Notes: generated by a model from the letters alone, not told the origin. 64,000 nt of DNA from Chryseobacterium sp. SSA4.19 (GCF_022601875.1 NZ_JAKVIP010000001.1:62001-126000); one strand, 5' to 3'; positions 23,707-33,297 are shown, numbered from the stretch's first letter. Translations and numbers: made by a program.

Positions 23707-25833
23707 ATGAACAATCATTTTTTTGACTTAATAGAACACACCAGCAGAAGCGTATTTTTAACGGGAAAAGCAGGGACGGGAAAGACTACGTTCCTGAATG
23801 ATTTCGTAAAAAAGACGAGAAAAAAACACATTGTTGTAGCTCCGACAGGAATTGCTGCCATCAATGCGGGAGGCGTTACCATTCATTCGATGTTTGGCCT
23901 TCCTCTCAGGACTTTTTTGCCCACAAATGAACGGATAGACACCAGCGTGGCTAATAATATTGCCGACCTGATGCCGCATTTTAAGTACCGCAAGGATAAA
24001 CTTAAGCTTCTTCGTGAAGTGGAAGTGATTATTATTGATGAGGTTTCGATGCTGAGGGCAGACGTTCTGGATATGATGGATTTTTCATTACGGTTTATCA
24101 GGAGGAATAGCCAGCGGTTCGGAGGGGTTCAGATGCTGTTTATCGGAGATCTTTATCAGCTTCCACCGGTGGTAAGAGACGAGCACGTTTTAAAAACATA
24201 CTATAATTCCCCGTTCTTTTTTGACAGCCATGCCATCAAGGAGATTCCTTTAATCACCATCGAGCTGACAAAAGTCTACCGCCAGTCTGATGAAAACTTT
24301 TTAACAATATTAAATGCCATCCGCGACGGTGATATTGCGAATATTAATTTTGATCACTTAAACGAAAGATATGATCCTGAATTCAATTCCGGGGATGAGC
24401 CATACGTTTATCTGTGTTCACATAATAAAATGGCGGATGATATCAACCAGCAGAAACTGGATGAAATTAAAATTTCCCCCAAAACTTATGAGGCTAAGCT
24501 TTTTGGTGAGTTTAAGGAAAATCAGTTCCCGAACGAGCAGTTCTTAGATCTGAAGATCGGCGCTCAGATTATGTTTATCCGGAATGATATCTCCGGTGAG
24601 AAGCGATACTTTAACGGGAAGCTGGGTGAAATTTCTGCTCTGGATGAAAATGAAATCAAAGTAATTCTTGATGGAAGCGAGCGGGAAATTACCGTGAAGC
24701 GGGAAGTATGGGAACAGAAAAAATATTTCCTGGATACAGACAAAAATATCAAAGAAGAAGTACTTGGAAGCTTTGAGCAGTTTCCGATAAAACTGGCGTG
24801 GGCGGTAACGATCCATAAAAGCCAGGGACTGACGTTTGACAGGGTGATTATTGACGCAGGAAAGAGTTTTACGGCTGGACAGGTGTATGTGGCCTTATCA
24901 CGGTGCCGGACACTGGAAGGGATTGTTTTAAAATCTAAAATAACGCCTGAAGTTATTTTTAAAGACAACAGAATTCTTAAATTCCAGGGTGAAACCCATG
25001 CCAATGATCATGTGGAAGCGATCCTCAATAAAGAAAAATACGATTACAGCATCAGGAAAGTGCTTCGTACAGTGGATTCCCAATGGCTTTTAAAAGAAGT
25101 GGAAGATTGGAATAATCTTTCAATTGTTACGAAAAACCTCGATCATCTCAAAACAAAACAATTATATCATCAGTTAAAACCTGAAATTGTAAACCTCGGA
25201 AAGATCTTTGAAAAACTGGAAAGAATAATTTTTCAGAAAGTCACTAATTTTATTGAACAGAAAGAAGAATGGTTAGAAATCGAAGGCAAAACTAAGGGTG
25301 CGGTTAATTTCTTTTTTACTGAAATCAGTGATAAGGTGTTCAGTCCCTTAAAGGAATTTTATGCCGAAATAAAAGGGGCAAAAGGTTTAAAACAATATAA
25401 TGACGATTTCCGGGTCTGGCTTGAAGATATTGAAGAATACCTGAACAGCTTAAAGGAAATCCATTTGCTGGAAACCAAATTGCTGGATGAGAAAAATGAT
25501 AAGGAAGTCAGCATGAAAATTGCAAAAGTGCCGTCTCAGGTCCTTACTTTCCAATTGTTTGAACAGGGAAAGACAATTGGGGAAATTGCATTGGAAAGAG
25601 GTCTGGTGAAAGAAACGGTCATCGGCCACCTGGCAAAATTTGCAGAACAGGGCTTATTGGATATTTCACGCGTGATTACTTCAGATAAAATCAAAGCATT
25701 TGAAGAGCAGTTTTATAAAAACCCTAAAGAAACATTAACGGAGTGGAAAAATGTACTGCCTAATGAATTTGAATTCAATGAAATCCGTATTCTGATTAAT
25801 CATTTTAATTATCTGAAGGAGAAAGGGAAATAA
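23707..25833 (+). CDS. PIF1-like ATPase/helicase with C-terminal helix-turn-helix
   Basis: The 708-residue superfamily 1B helicase has Walker A TGKAGTGKTTF near residue 20, Walker B VIIDEVSMLRAD near 110, and GDLYQLPPV. The UvrD-C2 motifs are AVTIHKSQGLTFDRVIID and VYVALSRCRTL (about 360-400). After a helical linker, the C-terminus carries QLFEQGKTIGEIALERGLVKETVIGHLAKF, a helix-turn-helix of the HTH_40 type also found in RecQ proteins. It probably unwinds DNA during repair or replication, but its specific role is not known. I place the start at ATG 23707 because the TTG at 23698 lies in the promoter box. Confidence 0.9.
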   Translation: MNNHFFDLIEHTSRSVFLTGKAGTGKTTFLNDFVKKTRKKHIVVAPTGIAAINAGGVTIHSMFGLPLRTFLPTNERIDTSVANNIADLMPHFKYRKDKLKLLREVEVIIIDEVSMLRADVLDMMDFSLRFIRRNSQRFGGVQMLFIGDLYQLPPVVRDEHVLKTYYNSPFFFDSHAIKEIPLITIELTKVYRQSDENFLTILNAIRDGDIANINFDHLNERYDPEFNSGDEPYVYLCSHNKMADDINQQKLDEIKISPKTYEAKLFGEFKENQFPNEQFLDLKIGAQIMFIRNDISGEKRYFNGKLGEISALDENEIKVILDGSEREITVKREVWEQKKYFLDTDKNIKEEVLGSFEQFPIKLAWAVTIHKSQGLTFDRVIIDAGKSFTAGQVYVALSRCRTLEGIVLKSKITPEVIFKDNRILKFQGETHANDHVEAILNKEKYDYSIRKVLRTVDSQWLLKEVEDWNNLSIVTKNLDHLKTKQLYHQLKPEIVNLGKIFEKLERIIFQKVTNFIEQKEEWLEIEGKTKGAVNFFFTEISDKVFSPLKEFYAEIKGAKGLKQYNDDFRVWLEDIEEYLNSLKEIHLLETKLLDEKNDKEVSMKIAKVPSQVLTFQLFEQGKTIGEIALERGLVKETVIGHLAKFAEQGLLDISRVITSDKIKAFEEQFYKNPKETLTEWKNVLPNEFEFNEIRILINHFNYLKEKGK

Positions 25834-25835
25834 AA

Positions 25836-25871
25836 TAAAAGCGGATTCAATCATTTTGAATCTGCTTTTAT
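25836..25871. terminator. Bidirectional terminator
   Basis: AAAAGCGGATTCAA pairs with TTGAATCTGCTTTT (one wobble) around TCAT. It is shared by the helicase gene and the convergent hypothetical gene. Confidence 0.8.
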
Positions 25872-26318
25872 TTAAATACTACTGAGTTTTCTTTTGTTAT
25901 TATCCCAATACCAGGTATGCCGACCTTTGTCCATGAATTCAACTTCGATATTTTCAATTTCATTAAATTTAATTTTATCTGTTTCAGCAAATTCAATTAT
26001 TGTAAATTTTTTTTCATTAATACTCTTAGAGTCAACCAGTTTTAAATAGTCATCAATAGAATTTTTATCGATCATAATTTTTCCTCCTCCAAGCCAATGT
26101 CTGTTGTGCCCGTTTTTCTTGATTCCTGAAATCCAATATTCTTCTCCGGTATCGATATCAAAATGATTCGCATTGATTCCCGGATTTTTAAGTTTTTTTA
26201 AAGCTTTACCATTAAAATACACAGTTTGTCCGGATTTTGAAAATTCTACAAAACCAATCCAGGCAGGTCCGTGATGACCGGAAGATTTGTTTTCGATGTA
26301 CATGATTTTGGTTTTCAT
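25872..26318 (-). CDS. Conserved hypothetical protein (148 aa)
   Basis: I do not know a function for this protein. The first 100 residues look like a conserved unit: YIENKSSGHHGPAWIGFVEFSKSGQTVYFNGKALKK, then EEYWISGIKKNGHNRHWLGGGKIMID. This unit is rich in aromatic residues, Gly and His and probably folds as a beta-sheet domain. The C-terminal 45 residues are more variable and contain a WYWDN patch. No signal peptide or membrane helix is present, so it is cytoplasmic. The start is supported by the repeated Met-Lys-Thr-Lys opening and by lack of room further upstream. It stands alone between two convergent or divergent genes. Confidence 0.75.
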   Translation of the reverse strand: MKTKIMYIENKSSGHHGPAWIGFVEFSKSGQTVYFNGKALKKLKNPGINANHFDIDTGEEYWISGIKKNGHNRHWLGGGKIMIDKNSIDDYLKLVDSKSINEKKFTIIEFAETDKIKFNEIENIEVEFMDKGRHTWYWDNNKRKLSSI

Positions 26319-26457
26319 AATTCTGAATAATTCATAAATATTAATAAATTTAGAAGTAAAACATATTAATACTGTTTAAATTTTCTAATAGTTTTTTCCT
26401 GAACTACACTATCAATCCTATCAATTACAAAAAGTAACTAATGAATTTTATTAGTTT

Positions 26458-26465
26458 TATATTTG
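26458..26465 (+). promoter_or_regulatory. -7 box of the monooxygenase gene (TATATTTG)
   Basis: An exact TAnnTTTG match, 28 nt before the ATG at 26494, giving a leader of about 20 nt. Confidence 0.6.
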
Positions 26466-26493
26466 CTTAGTTTTTGAAACTAAAATAAATAAT

Positions 26494-27498
26494 ATGAAAA
26501 ATTTTGAAATATCGGTATTGGATCTTGCTCCCGTAAAACAGGGGAAAACTGTTCATGATACTTTTCAGGACAGTTTATCTTTAGCAAACCATACTGAAAA
26601 TTTAGATTATAAAAGATTCTGGCTTGCCGAGCATCATAACATGGAAAGCATTGCCAGTTCCGCTACTTCGGTTTTAATCGGTTTTATCGCCAACGGAACA
26701 AAAAAAATAAGAGTGGGATCGGGCGGAATCATGCTTCCGAACCACAGTTCACTGGTTATTGCAGAACAGTTTGGGACTTTAGAATCTCTTTTTCCCGGAA
26801 GAATCGATCTTGGTTTGGGACGGGCTCCCGGTACGGATGGATTAACGGCTCAGGCCCTGGGGAGAAATCCTGCGATTATTAATCAGCAGTTTCCAAGACA
26901 GATTTTAGAATTACAGAAATACTTTTCTAAAGATAATAAGGATGCTTTAGTTCGTGCCATTCCGGGAGAAGGCCTGGATATTCCACTGTACATTTTAGGA
27001 TCCAGCACAGACAGTGCTTTCCTGGCTGCAGAATTAGGGCTTCCGTACGCTTTTGCAGGACACTTTGCGCCGGAGCAGATGGAAATGGCATTTAATATTT
27101 ACAGACAGAATTTCGAGCCTTCACAATATTTAGACCAGCCATACATCATTGCGTGCGTGAATGGAGTAGCCGCAGAAACTTCGGAAGAAGCCCATAAAAT
27201 ATCAACGACTTTATTCCAGGCTTTCATTAATATCGTAAGAAACGACAGGAAACCTTTCGCTCCGCCGGTAGACAATATGGATAATATCTGGTCGCCGATG
27301 GAGAAATCAATGGTATTGCAAAAGCTGAGATATACTTTTATAGGAGATCAGACGGAAATTGAAGAAAAATTGAAAAGTTTTCAGGAACAGTTCAATGTAG
27401 ATGAACTGATGATCAATTCCCATATTTACGATCATCAGAAAAGACTGGAGTCTTATCATATTTTCAGAAATGCCAAAGACTCTGTATTGAGCGTGTAA
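26494..27498 (+). CDS. LLM-class flavin-dependent oxidoreductase (luciferase-like)
   Basis: The 334-residue protein belongs to the bacterial-luciferase-like monooxygenases that use reduced FMN or F420. Diagnostic parts are SVLDLAPVKQGKT at the N-terminus, RFWLAEHHNMESIASSATSVLIGFIA (about 42-68), and IRVGSGGIMLPNHSSLVIAEQFGTLESLFPGRIDLGLGRAPGTD (about 72-115). A GSSTDSAFLAAELGLPYAFAGHF segment follows. The pattern is that of the MsnO8/YhbW-like subgroup. The natural substrate is unknown. A TATATTTG box precedes it, and ribB follows 66 nt downstream with its own promoter. Confidence 0.92.
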   Translation: MKNFEISVLDLAPVKQGKTVHDTFQDSLSLANHTENLDYKRFWLAEHHNMESIASSATSVLIGFIANGTKKIRVGSGGIMLPNHSSLVIAEQFGTLESLFPGRIDLGLGRAPGTDGLTAQALGRNPAIINQQFPRQILELQKYFSKDNKDALVRAIPGEGLDIPLYILGSSTDSAFLAAELGLPYAFAGHFAPEQMEMAFNIYRQNFEPSQYLDQPYIIACVNGVAAETSEEAHKISTTLFQAFINIVRNDRKPFAPPVDNMDNIWSPMEKSMVLQKLRYTFIGDQTEIEEKLKSFQEQFNVDELMINSHIYDHQKRLESYHIFRNAKDSVLSV

Positions 27499-27539
27499 CA
27501 AACCGTTTATATAAATTGGGAGATGCGTTTTTTTATAAG

Positions 27540-27547
27540 TATCTTTG
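27540..27547 (+). promoter_or_regulatory. -7 box of ribB (TATCTTTG)
   Basis: An exact TAnnTTTG match preceded by a TTG at 21 nt. The ribB ATG is 17 nt downstream. The leader is too short for an FMN riboswitch. Confidence 0.55.
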
Positions 27548-27564
27548 CCAAAATTTAAGTAAAA

Positions 27565-28686
27565 ATGTCCGATATTAAATTAAATACTATTCCGGAGGCT
27601 ATCGAAGACCTTAAAAATGGTAAAATAATCATAGTGGTAGACGATGAAGACAGAGAGAATGAAGGTGATTTTCTTTGTGCAGCAGAACTCACCACTCCTG
27701 AACTGATCAACTTTATGGCTGTTCACGGGAGAGGGCTGATCTGTATGCCGCTTCCTGAAAAGAGGTGTGACGAATTAGGGCTGGATGTTATGGTAAGCCG
27801 CAGCAGTGATCCTAAAGAAACTGCTTTTACGGTATCTGTTGACCTTCTCGGAAACGGAACTTCTACCGGAATTTCTGCCGGTGACCGGGCAAAAACAATC
27901 CTGGCTCTGATGGATGAAAAATCCAAACCGACCGATTTTATGCGTCCGGGCCATATTTTCCCGCTTCGTGCAAGAAAAGGAGGTGTTTTAAAAAGAGCCG
28001 GACATACGGAAGCAGCTATTGATCTTACTTGTCTGGCAGGTTTAAAAGAAGGTGGAGTGATCTGTGAAATCATGAATGAAGACGGTACGATGTCTCGTTT
28101 ACCTGATTTATATGCATTTGCACAGAAACATGACATGAAAATTGTTTCGATCGAAGATCTGATTCATTACCAACTGAAGAAAGGAAACCTGATTGAAAGG
28201 ATTGAAGAAAGAAAAGTAAAAACCGCTTATGGAGAATATGATTTCTTTGCTTTCAGAGAGACTTCCAATGAGCAGATCCATTTTGCACTGACAAAAGGAA
28301 CATGGGCAGTAGATGAGCCTGTTCTAGTAAGAGTCCAGTCTTCAGATTCTTATTTTGATGTATTGACAAGACTGAATAACGGTGAGAAACCGTTACTGGA
28401 GAAAGTAACTCGTATGGTTAATGAAGCTGGGAAAGGAGCTATTATTTTTATCAATAATGTTTCCAGTTCTGAAAATACATTAAGAAAATTACAGCAGTTC
28501 CTGAATTATCAGGACGGTCAGCAACAGCATCCTACTTTAGCCTACAATTACAGGGATTATGGGATCGGGACCCAAATTTTGAAGAATCTGGGCATTAACA
28601 AGTTTAAAGTGATCACTCAGAATACAAGCATCAAACCTCAGGTGGCAGGTTACGATGTTGAGGTAACAGAGATGGTACAACTATAG
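27565..28686 (+). CDS. ribB: 3,4-dihydroxy-2-butanone-4-phosphate synthase with degenerate GTP cyclohydrolase II-like domain
   Basis: The N-terminal half (about 1-205) is a complete RibB, which converts ribulose-5-phosphate to 3,4-dihydroxy-2-butanone 4-phosphate for riboflavin synthesis. DDEDRENEGDFLCAAE is the acidic metal loop, and RARKGGVLKRAGHTEAAIDL is the substrate region. The C-terminal half aligns with RibA by HFALTKGTWAVDEPVLVRV and NYRDYGIGTQILKNLGINKFKV. However, the zinc-binding HSECLTGD...RCDCG region is replaced by QSSDSYFDVLTRLNNG without any Cys. The cyclohydrolase is therefore predicted inactive, and another ribA would be needed. Confidence 0.93.
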   Translation: MSDIKLNTIPEAIEDLKNGKIIIVVDDEDRENEGDFLCAAELTTPELINFMAVHGRGLICMPLPEKRCDELGLDVMVSRSSDPKETAFTVSVDLLGNGTSTGISAGDRAKTILALMDEKSKPTDFMRPGHIFPLRARKGGVLKRAGHTEAAIDLTCLAGLKEGGVICEIMNEDGTMSRLPDLYAFAQKHDMKIVSIEDLIHYQLKKGNLIERIEERKVKTAYGEYDFFAFRETSNEQIHFALTKGTWAVDEPVLVRVQSSDSYFDVLTRLNNGEKPLLEKVTRMVNEAGKGAIIFINNVSSSENTLRKLQQFLNYQDGQQQHPTLAYNYRDYGIGTQILKNLGINKFKVITQNTSIKPQVAGYDVEVTEMVQL

Positions 28687-28771
28687 AACAGAAATAAATA
28701 ATTCGCTTCGATTTCAATTTTGAGATTCAATAAAATTGACGAAGAAGCCCCTTATTGTGTTGACAATTCAT

Positions 28772-28806
28772 AAAAATGGCCTAGTAGACTACTCAGGCCA
28801 TTTTTA
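28772..28806. terminator. Bidirectional terminator between ribB and fmt
   Basis: AAAAATGGCCT (28772-28782) pairs with AGGCCATTTTT (28795-28805). The stem includes the last codons of the convergent fmt gene, so coding and termination sequence overlap. Confidence 0.8.
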
Positions 28807-29740
28807 TTTCGTCATAATTCCTGAACCCATTAAGGAAGTCTTTGATATTCATTCTTTTCTTACCTTCCAGCTGCAGTTCAAAAGGAGAATAGATTCCGTC
28901 TCTGGTATAAATTTTAAAATCATTTTTAGAAATTTCGAGGCTTCCTGCGGGCTGTTCATGTTTTACAGTTTGAAAAGTACCGGCAAATATTTTAAGGCCC
29001 TTTTCCTCTTCTCCTATTTTTAAGGTTGTGAAGGCGGTAGGATAAGGTGACATTCCTAAAATAAACTGATGGATTTCTTTTGAGTTTTTAGACCAGTCAA
29101 TTCTGGTGTCTTCCTTAAATATTTTAAAAGCATTTTTAGGCTGCCCAACATCAGGCTGTGGTTTCTCAATAATTGAGTTTTCAGCTAATCCGTCCAATGT
29201 TTTTACCACCAGCTTGGCTCCCATTTCCATGAGCCTGTCATGAAGGCTTCCGGCATTCTCATCAGGTAAAATCATTAATTCTTCCTGAAGCAGGATATTT
29301 CCTTCATCTATTTTTTCATTGATAAAAAAAGTGGTAGCCCCTGTTTTCTCTTCACCGTTGATAACAGCATAATTAATAGGAGCTGCTCCTCTGTAATCCG
29401 GAAGGAGAGAAGCGTGAAGATTAAAAGTTCCCATTTTAGGCATTTCGAAAAGAACTTTGGGCATCATTCTGAAAGCAACCACTACAAAAACATCGGCATT
29501 CAATTTTCTCAGTGCTTCTAAAAATTCAGGATTTCTTAATTTTTCAGGCTGGAAAATGGGAAGGTTATTTTCTGCTGCAAAAATTTTTACCGGCGACTGG
29601 GTGATCTTCTGTCCGCGTCCGCTGGCTTTATCGGCAACGGTGACTACGCCTACAATTTCATGATGAGAATTGTGTATAGCTTCCAGCGATGTCTTGGCAA
29701 ATTCCGGAGTTCCTAAGAATACGACTTTTAATGATTTCAT
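28793..29740 (-). CDS. fmt: Methionyl-tRNA formyltransferase
   Basis: Fmt formylates Met-tRNAfMet for translation initiation, using 10-formyl-THF. The 315-residue protein has the N-terminal FLGTPEFAKTSLE, the catalytic region HASLLPDYRGAAPINYAVINGEEKTGATTFFINEKIDEGNIL (about 108-150; Asn-His-Asp equivalents present) and the C-terminal OB-like domain. A TATCTTTG box ends 4 nt before the ATG, so the mRNA is likely leaderless. It is transcribed separately from the upstream recQ. Confidence 0.96.
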   Translation of the reverse strand: MKSLKVVFLGTPEFAKTSLEAIHNSHHEIVGVVTVADKASGRGQKITQSPVKIFAAENNLPIFQPEKLRNPEFLEALRKLNADVFVVVAFRMMPKVLFEMPKMGTFNLHASLLPDYRGAAPINYAVINGEEKTGATTFFINEKIDEGNILLQEELMILPDENAGSLHDRLMEMGAKLVVKTLDGLAENSIIEKPQPDVGQPKNAFKIFKEDTRIDWSKNSKEIHQFILGMSPYPTAFTTLKIGEEEKGLKIFAGTFQTVKHEQPAGSLEISKNDFKIYTRDGIYSPFELQLEGKKRMNIKDFLNGFRNYDEIKMA

Positions 29741-29744
29741 GGCA

Positions 29745-29752
29745 CAAAGATA
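29745..29752 (-). promoter_or_regulatory. -7 box of fmt (TATCTTTG), leaderless spacing
   Basis: An exact TAnnTTTG match on the minus strand with only 4 nt between its G and the fmt ATG. Confidence 0.55.
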
Positions 29753-29842
29753 AGGTCTTTATTAAAAGTTTAAAATTAAATACGACTGGCAGGTTATAAA
29801 AATTATCCGTAAAAACAATCAGATGGTGTAAATGATTTGCCA

Positions 29843-31744
29843 CTATGCCAATGCATATGTTCTGAAATTCAGCATTTTTACTTTTCCGGAATCAAGCAGA
29901 AAAATCAGGTTTTCCAGGATGTTTTCTTTAGCATGATAGCTTAGCTGGATGGAAAGCTCTTCAATGGTTGAGGGGCCTTTTGCCAACAGGTTAATGATCT
30001 GGTTTGAAATGTTTTTACCGAAAATAGACTGCTTGTTTTTTTCACACACTGAACACTGGCCACAGTTCTTTGATTTTTTTTCTCCGAAATAGGTCAGGAT
30101 CAGTTTCATTTTACAATACTGACTGTCCTCAACGTAAAATTTCATTTCTTCCCATTTCTGGATTTTATTTTTTTGGATGTGTTCAAACAATTTCCAGTAT
30201 GCAGAATTATTTACCCTTTCATCTCTCGGTTTTAAAAATTTAATGCTCGATAAAGCTCCGTCAACATATTCTATATAACCTTTTTGCTGCAGTTCTTTTA
30301 ATCTTTCTTTTATTAGATGGATACTGACCGCGATTTTATTGCTTACCTGCTGCTCGCTGAACATCACTTTATGGGTAGTGATTCCGGAAACCGTACGAAG
30401 CATCAATTCAATAAAATAAGCATCCTTATGAGGCAATTGGTCAATTTCATGGGCTTGCATCAACAGCTGTAGTGAAGAAAGGCTTTTATGATCATTGAAA
30501 TAAATAATTTCTTGGTTGTGAAGGAAATTTAAAACATTTTTAATTTTTGCATTTGATAATTTTGTAAAATTCTGAATACCCGCTGCGTTGAGTTGAAAAA
30601 CCTTCTCCGGCATCTCAAATTCTGCTACCTGGAAAATAGAGTAGAGGTAAGTAATGATCTTTAAAAATTCAGCTTTATTAGGAATCTGGTTCTTTAAGAT
30701 CTGGTCAAAATTTATAATTTCCTGCTTATTCCACAGCAGGAAAGCAAAACTGTCTTTGCCGTCTCTTCCGGACCTTCCGATTTCCTGATAGTAATTTTCA
30801 ATAGAAGGCGAAGGGGAATAGTGAATAACAAAGCGTACATTATCTTTGTCAATTCCCATTCCAAAAGCATTGGTAGAAATAAGGACATGCCGGTCACTGT
30901 TATTCCAAATGTTCTGTTTGGCATTTTTTTCTTTTGTCGTCAGGCCTGCATGAAAGAAATCTACATTCTTCATCTGCTTTTTAATTAAAAACTCGGTAAG
31001 CTGTTCAGCTTCTTTTCTTGTTCTTACATATATAATTCCTGATTCTTCCGTAAATTTCAGGATGTCATAAATTTTCTGGAATTTGTCAGAAACTTCTTCT
31101 GTGAAAATCCTTATATTTTCTCTTTTAAAACTTTTTTGAAAAACTTTAGGGTCTTTGAGTTCCAGTTTTAATTTAATTTCCTCCAGGACCTTTGGAGTAG
31201 CGGTTGCCGTTAGTGCAAGGCAGGGAATCTTCGGATTGTTTGTTCTGAAATTTTTTATATTCTGATAGCTGGGACGAAAATCCTGGCCCCATTCTGAAAT
31301 ACAGTGTGCCTCATCTACCGCAATAAATGATAACTGGATTTCTTCAATATTTTGTAAAAACTGTTTGTTTGTCAATCGTTCCGGCGAAACATAAAGCAGC
31401 TTTGTCAATCCTTCTTTACAGCGGTCATAAATACCTTCTGCGTCATATTCGTCCAGTTCGGATGACAGGTATTCGGCTTCTATCCCTCTTGCTTTCAACT
31501 GGTTTACCTGATCTTTCATTAATGCCAAAAGTGGGGAAATGATTAAGCAGGTTCCTTCTTTCAATAATGCCGGTAACTGATAGCAGAGCGATTTACCGGC
31601 TCCTGTAGGGAGCAGCACAAGTGTATCCTTTTCATTAATCACAGAGTCAATGATCTCTTCCTGTGAATCGCGGAAATGATCATATCTCCAGAAATACTGT
31701 AAGGTTTTAAATTTTAGTTCTTGAAAATCTTGCTGGGAAATCAT
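29843..31744 (-). CDS. recQ: RecQ family ATP-dependent DNA helicase
   Basis: The 633-residue helicase has the RecQ N-terminal region YFWRYDHFRDSQEEIIDSV, Walker A LPTGAGKSLCYQLPA, DEAHCISEWGQDFRPSY (DExH box plus aromatic-rich loop) and the helicase C-terminal NAFGMGIDKDNVRFVIHY with QEIGRSGRDG. A zinc subdomain follows with CKMKLILTYFGEKKSKNCGQCSVC. The C-terminus is a winged-helix-like segment and lacks an HRDC domain, as in shorter Bacteroidetes RecQ-like proteins. It resolves recombination intermediates and assists repair. It is transcribed alone, downstream of the ompA terminator. Confidence 0.94.
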   Translation of the reverse strand: MISQQDFQELKFKTLQYFWRYDHFRDSQEEIIDSVINEKDTLVLLPTGAGKSLCYQLPALLKEGTCLIISPLLALMKDQVNQLKARGIEAEYLSSELDEYDAEGIYDRCKEGLTKLLYVSPERLTNKQFLQNIEEIQLSFIAVDEAHCISEWGQDFRPSYQNIKNFRTNNPKIPCLALTATATPKVLEEIKLKLELKDPKVFQKSFKRENIRIFTEEVSDKFQKIYDILKFTEESGIIYVRTRKEAEQLTEFLIKKQMKNVDFFHAGLTTKEKNAKQNIWNNSDRHVLISTNAFGMGIDKDNVRFVIHYSPSPSIENYYQEIGRSGRDGKDSFAFLLWNKQEIINFDQILKNQIPNKAEFLKIITYLYSIFQVAEFEMPEKVFQLNAAGIQNFTKLSNAKIKNVLNFLHNQEIIYFNDHKSLSSLQLLMQAHEIDQLPHKDAYFIELMLRTVSGITTHKVMFSEQQVSNKIAVSIHLIKERLKELQQKGYIEYVDGALSSIKFLKPRDERVNNSAYWKLFEHIQKNKIQKWEEMKFYVEDSQYCKMKLILTYFGEKKSKNCGQCSVCEKNKQSIFGKNISNQIINLLAKGPSTIEELSIQLSYHAKENILENLIFLLDSGKVKMLNFRTYALA

Positions 31745-31776
31745 GGCATAAAAATAATGAAACTATACCAACAAAA

Positions 31777-31799
31777 AAAGTCACGCACGGCGTGACTTT
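31777..31799 (-). terminator. Terminator of the OmpA gene set
   Basis: AAAGTCACGC and GCGTGACTTT pair around ACG. On the minus strand the stem is followed by a T-run. It separates the OmpA genes from recQ. Confidence 0.85.
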
Positions 31800-31823
31800 A
31801 CTATTTATTAATAAAATTAATTA

Positions 31824-33260
31824 TTATTTAGCTTCGAAGTAAACCCTTCTGTTTGCTCTGTTTTTCCATTCAGGACATTTAGTAGCAGGATCACATTCAG
31901 GATATTTAAGGTCTTTTTTACCTCTACCTACTGAATTTAGTTTATCGGATTGAACTCCGTTCTTGATCAGGTAATTTTTTACATTATTCGCTCTTCTTTC
32001 AGATAACCTTTGGTTATAAGCTTCGGAAGCTCTTGTATCAGTAGCTCCTACTACCGTGTAAGATCCGGCTGAAGAATTGATATAACTAACAGCATTATTC
32101 AGGATAGGGGTGTTAGAAGGTAAAATTCTGTCAGAATTCAAATCAAATTCAATTCCGTCTAATTTTGTTTCTTTTTCTTCTACCGGTCCACCTGTTGCAG
32201 GTGCGGTTGTAGGGCATCCCTGGTTTTCTACCGGGCCAGGAACAGTTACACATTTATCGTAAAGGTCGATAACTCCGTCAAGGTCCGTATCAAGAGCCAC
32301 ACCGGCACCATCAACTCTTGCTCCTGCAGGAGTATCAAGCTGTCTGTCCCAGTCGTCGCAAACACCGTCATTATCAAGATCTCCTTTTTTACAAACTTCG
32401 ATATCCTGGTTTTTATTAGCCAATACATCAAGCTTGTAATAGATTTCCTGCAGTGGGTCATGCCACATTAAATGAGATTCATGTTTTCCAAGTTTTAACG
32501 AAACTCCTAAAGTTGCATTGAAGAAATTATCAGATACTTTGTTGTTTGTATTTCTTCCTGCTCCATCAAATGTATCATCTCCTGTAACCACATACATTGC
32601 TCTGGCTTCAAGATCAAGTCTTCTGTTAACTTTATATTTAACCCCGGCACCTGCCTGACCAAATAATGAACCAAGAGTAAATGGCTTGATCTCTGTCATC
32701 ATTCTCTGTCCTGCAGTGGTTTTCTGATAGGCTCTATATGCTAATGTACCAACTCCTGCATACCCGTGTAAAGCCCATCTGTAAGGTGAATGATTGTCCA
32801 CTCTTCTTAATAGGTTAGAGAAGTTGATGTCTCCCAATACGGAGATCGCATCATACTGTGTTCTACCCGCTATCTGCTGACTGGCCGGAAGGTTTGTCGG
32901 CACAGCATCTTTGGTATTGAACCATCCCTGTCTTGTTTCTCCTCTGTCATATTGAATATTGATTCCGAAAGCATGGGTAATTGCTTTATCAATACTTACA
33001 TAAGCAGAATAACCAAAAACATCTTTTCCATGTTTTATGGATGTTAGGTCTGCGTGCTGCACTAACGGCACCCCGGCACCTATTGAAATCGCCCAATCAT
33101 TAAATCTTTTTGATTTATTGGTAAATGGGGAAACATTTGCAGAACCTGAAGAGAATGTATTTGGATATTCTCCGTTTGAAACTACCGCAGTTGAGTCCTG
33201 TGCAAAACTTGCTGTAGGTACAGCCAGTGCAAATGCAACAATTGCTAAACTTAATTTCAT
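31824..33260 (-). CDS. OmpA-family outer membrane protein
   Basis: The 478-residue protein has a signal peptide ending SFAQ and an N-terminal beta-barrel-like domain (about 30-255). Calcium-binding thrombospondin type 3 repeats follow (DLDNDGVCDDWDRQLDT, DTDLDGVIDLYDKCVTVPGP). The C-terminal OmpA peptidoglycan-binding domain (about 370-478) has FDLNSDRILPSN and TDTRASEAYNQRLSERRANNVKNYL. It should anchor the outer membrane to the cell wall. The barrel domain is nearly identical to the product of the upstream gene, from which it is separated by 37 nt; the pair looks like a recent tandem duplication. Confidence 0.93.
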   Translation of the reverse strand: MKLSLAIVAFALAVPTASFAQDSTAVVSNGEYPNTFSSGSANVSPFTNKSKRFNDWAISIGAGVPLVQHADLTSIKHGKDVFGYSAYVSIDKAITHAFGINIQYDRGETRQGWFNTKDAVPTNLPASQQIAGRTQYDAISVLGDINFSNLLRRVDNHSPYRWALHGYAGVGTLAYRAYQKTTAGQRMMTEIKPFTLGSLFGQAGAGVKYKVNRRLDLEARAMYVVTGDDTFDGAGRNTNNKVSDNFFNATLGVSLKLGKHESHLMWHDPLQEIYYKLDVLANKNQDIEVCKKGDLDNDGVCDDWDRQLDTPAGARVDGAGVALDTDLDGVIDLYDKCVTVPGPVENQGCPTTAPATGGPVEEKETKLDGIEFDLNSDRILPSNTPILNNAVSYINSSAGSYTVVGATDTRASEAYNQRLSERRANNVKNYLIKNGVQSDKLNSVGRGKKDLKYPECDPATKCPEWKNRANRRVYFEAK

Positions 33261-33297
33261 AGTGTATTCTTTATTTAGTTAATTAAATGATTAGTTA

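Noticed and set aside
27499..27564. FMN riboswitch before ribB
   Set aside because: Only 66 nt separate the genes and the promoter box lies 17 nt before the ATG; there is no room for the aptamer.
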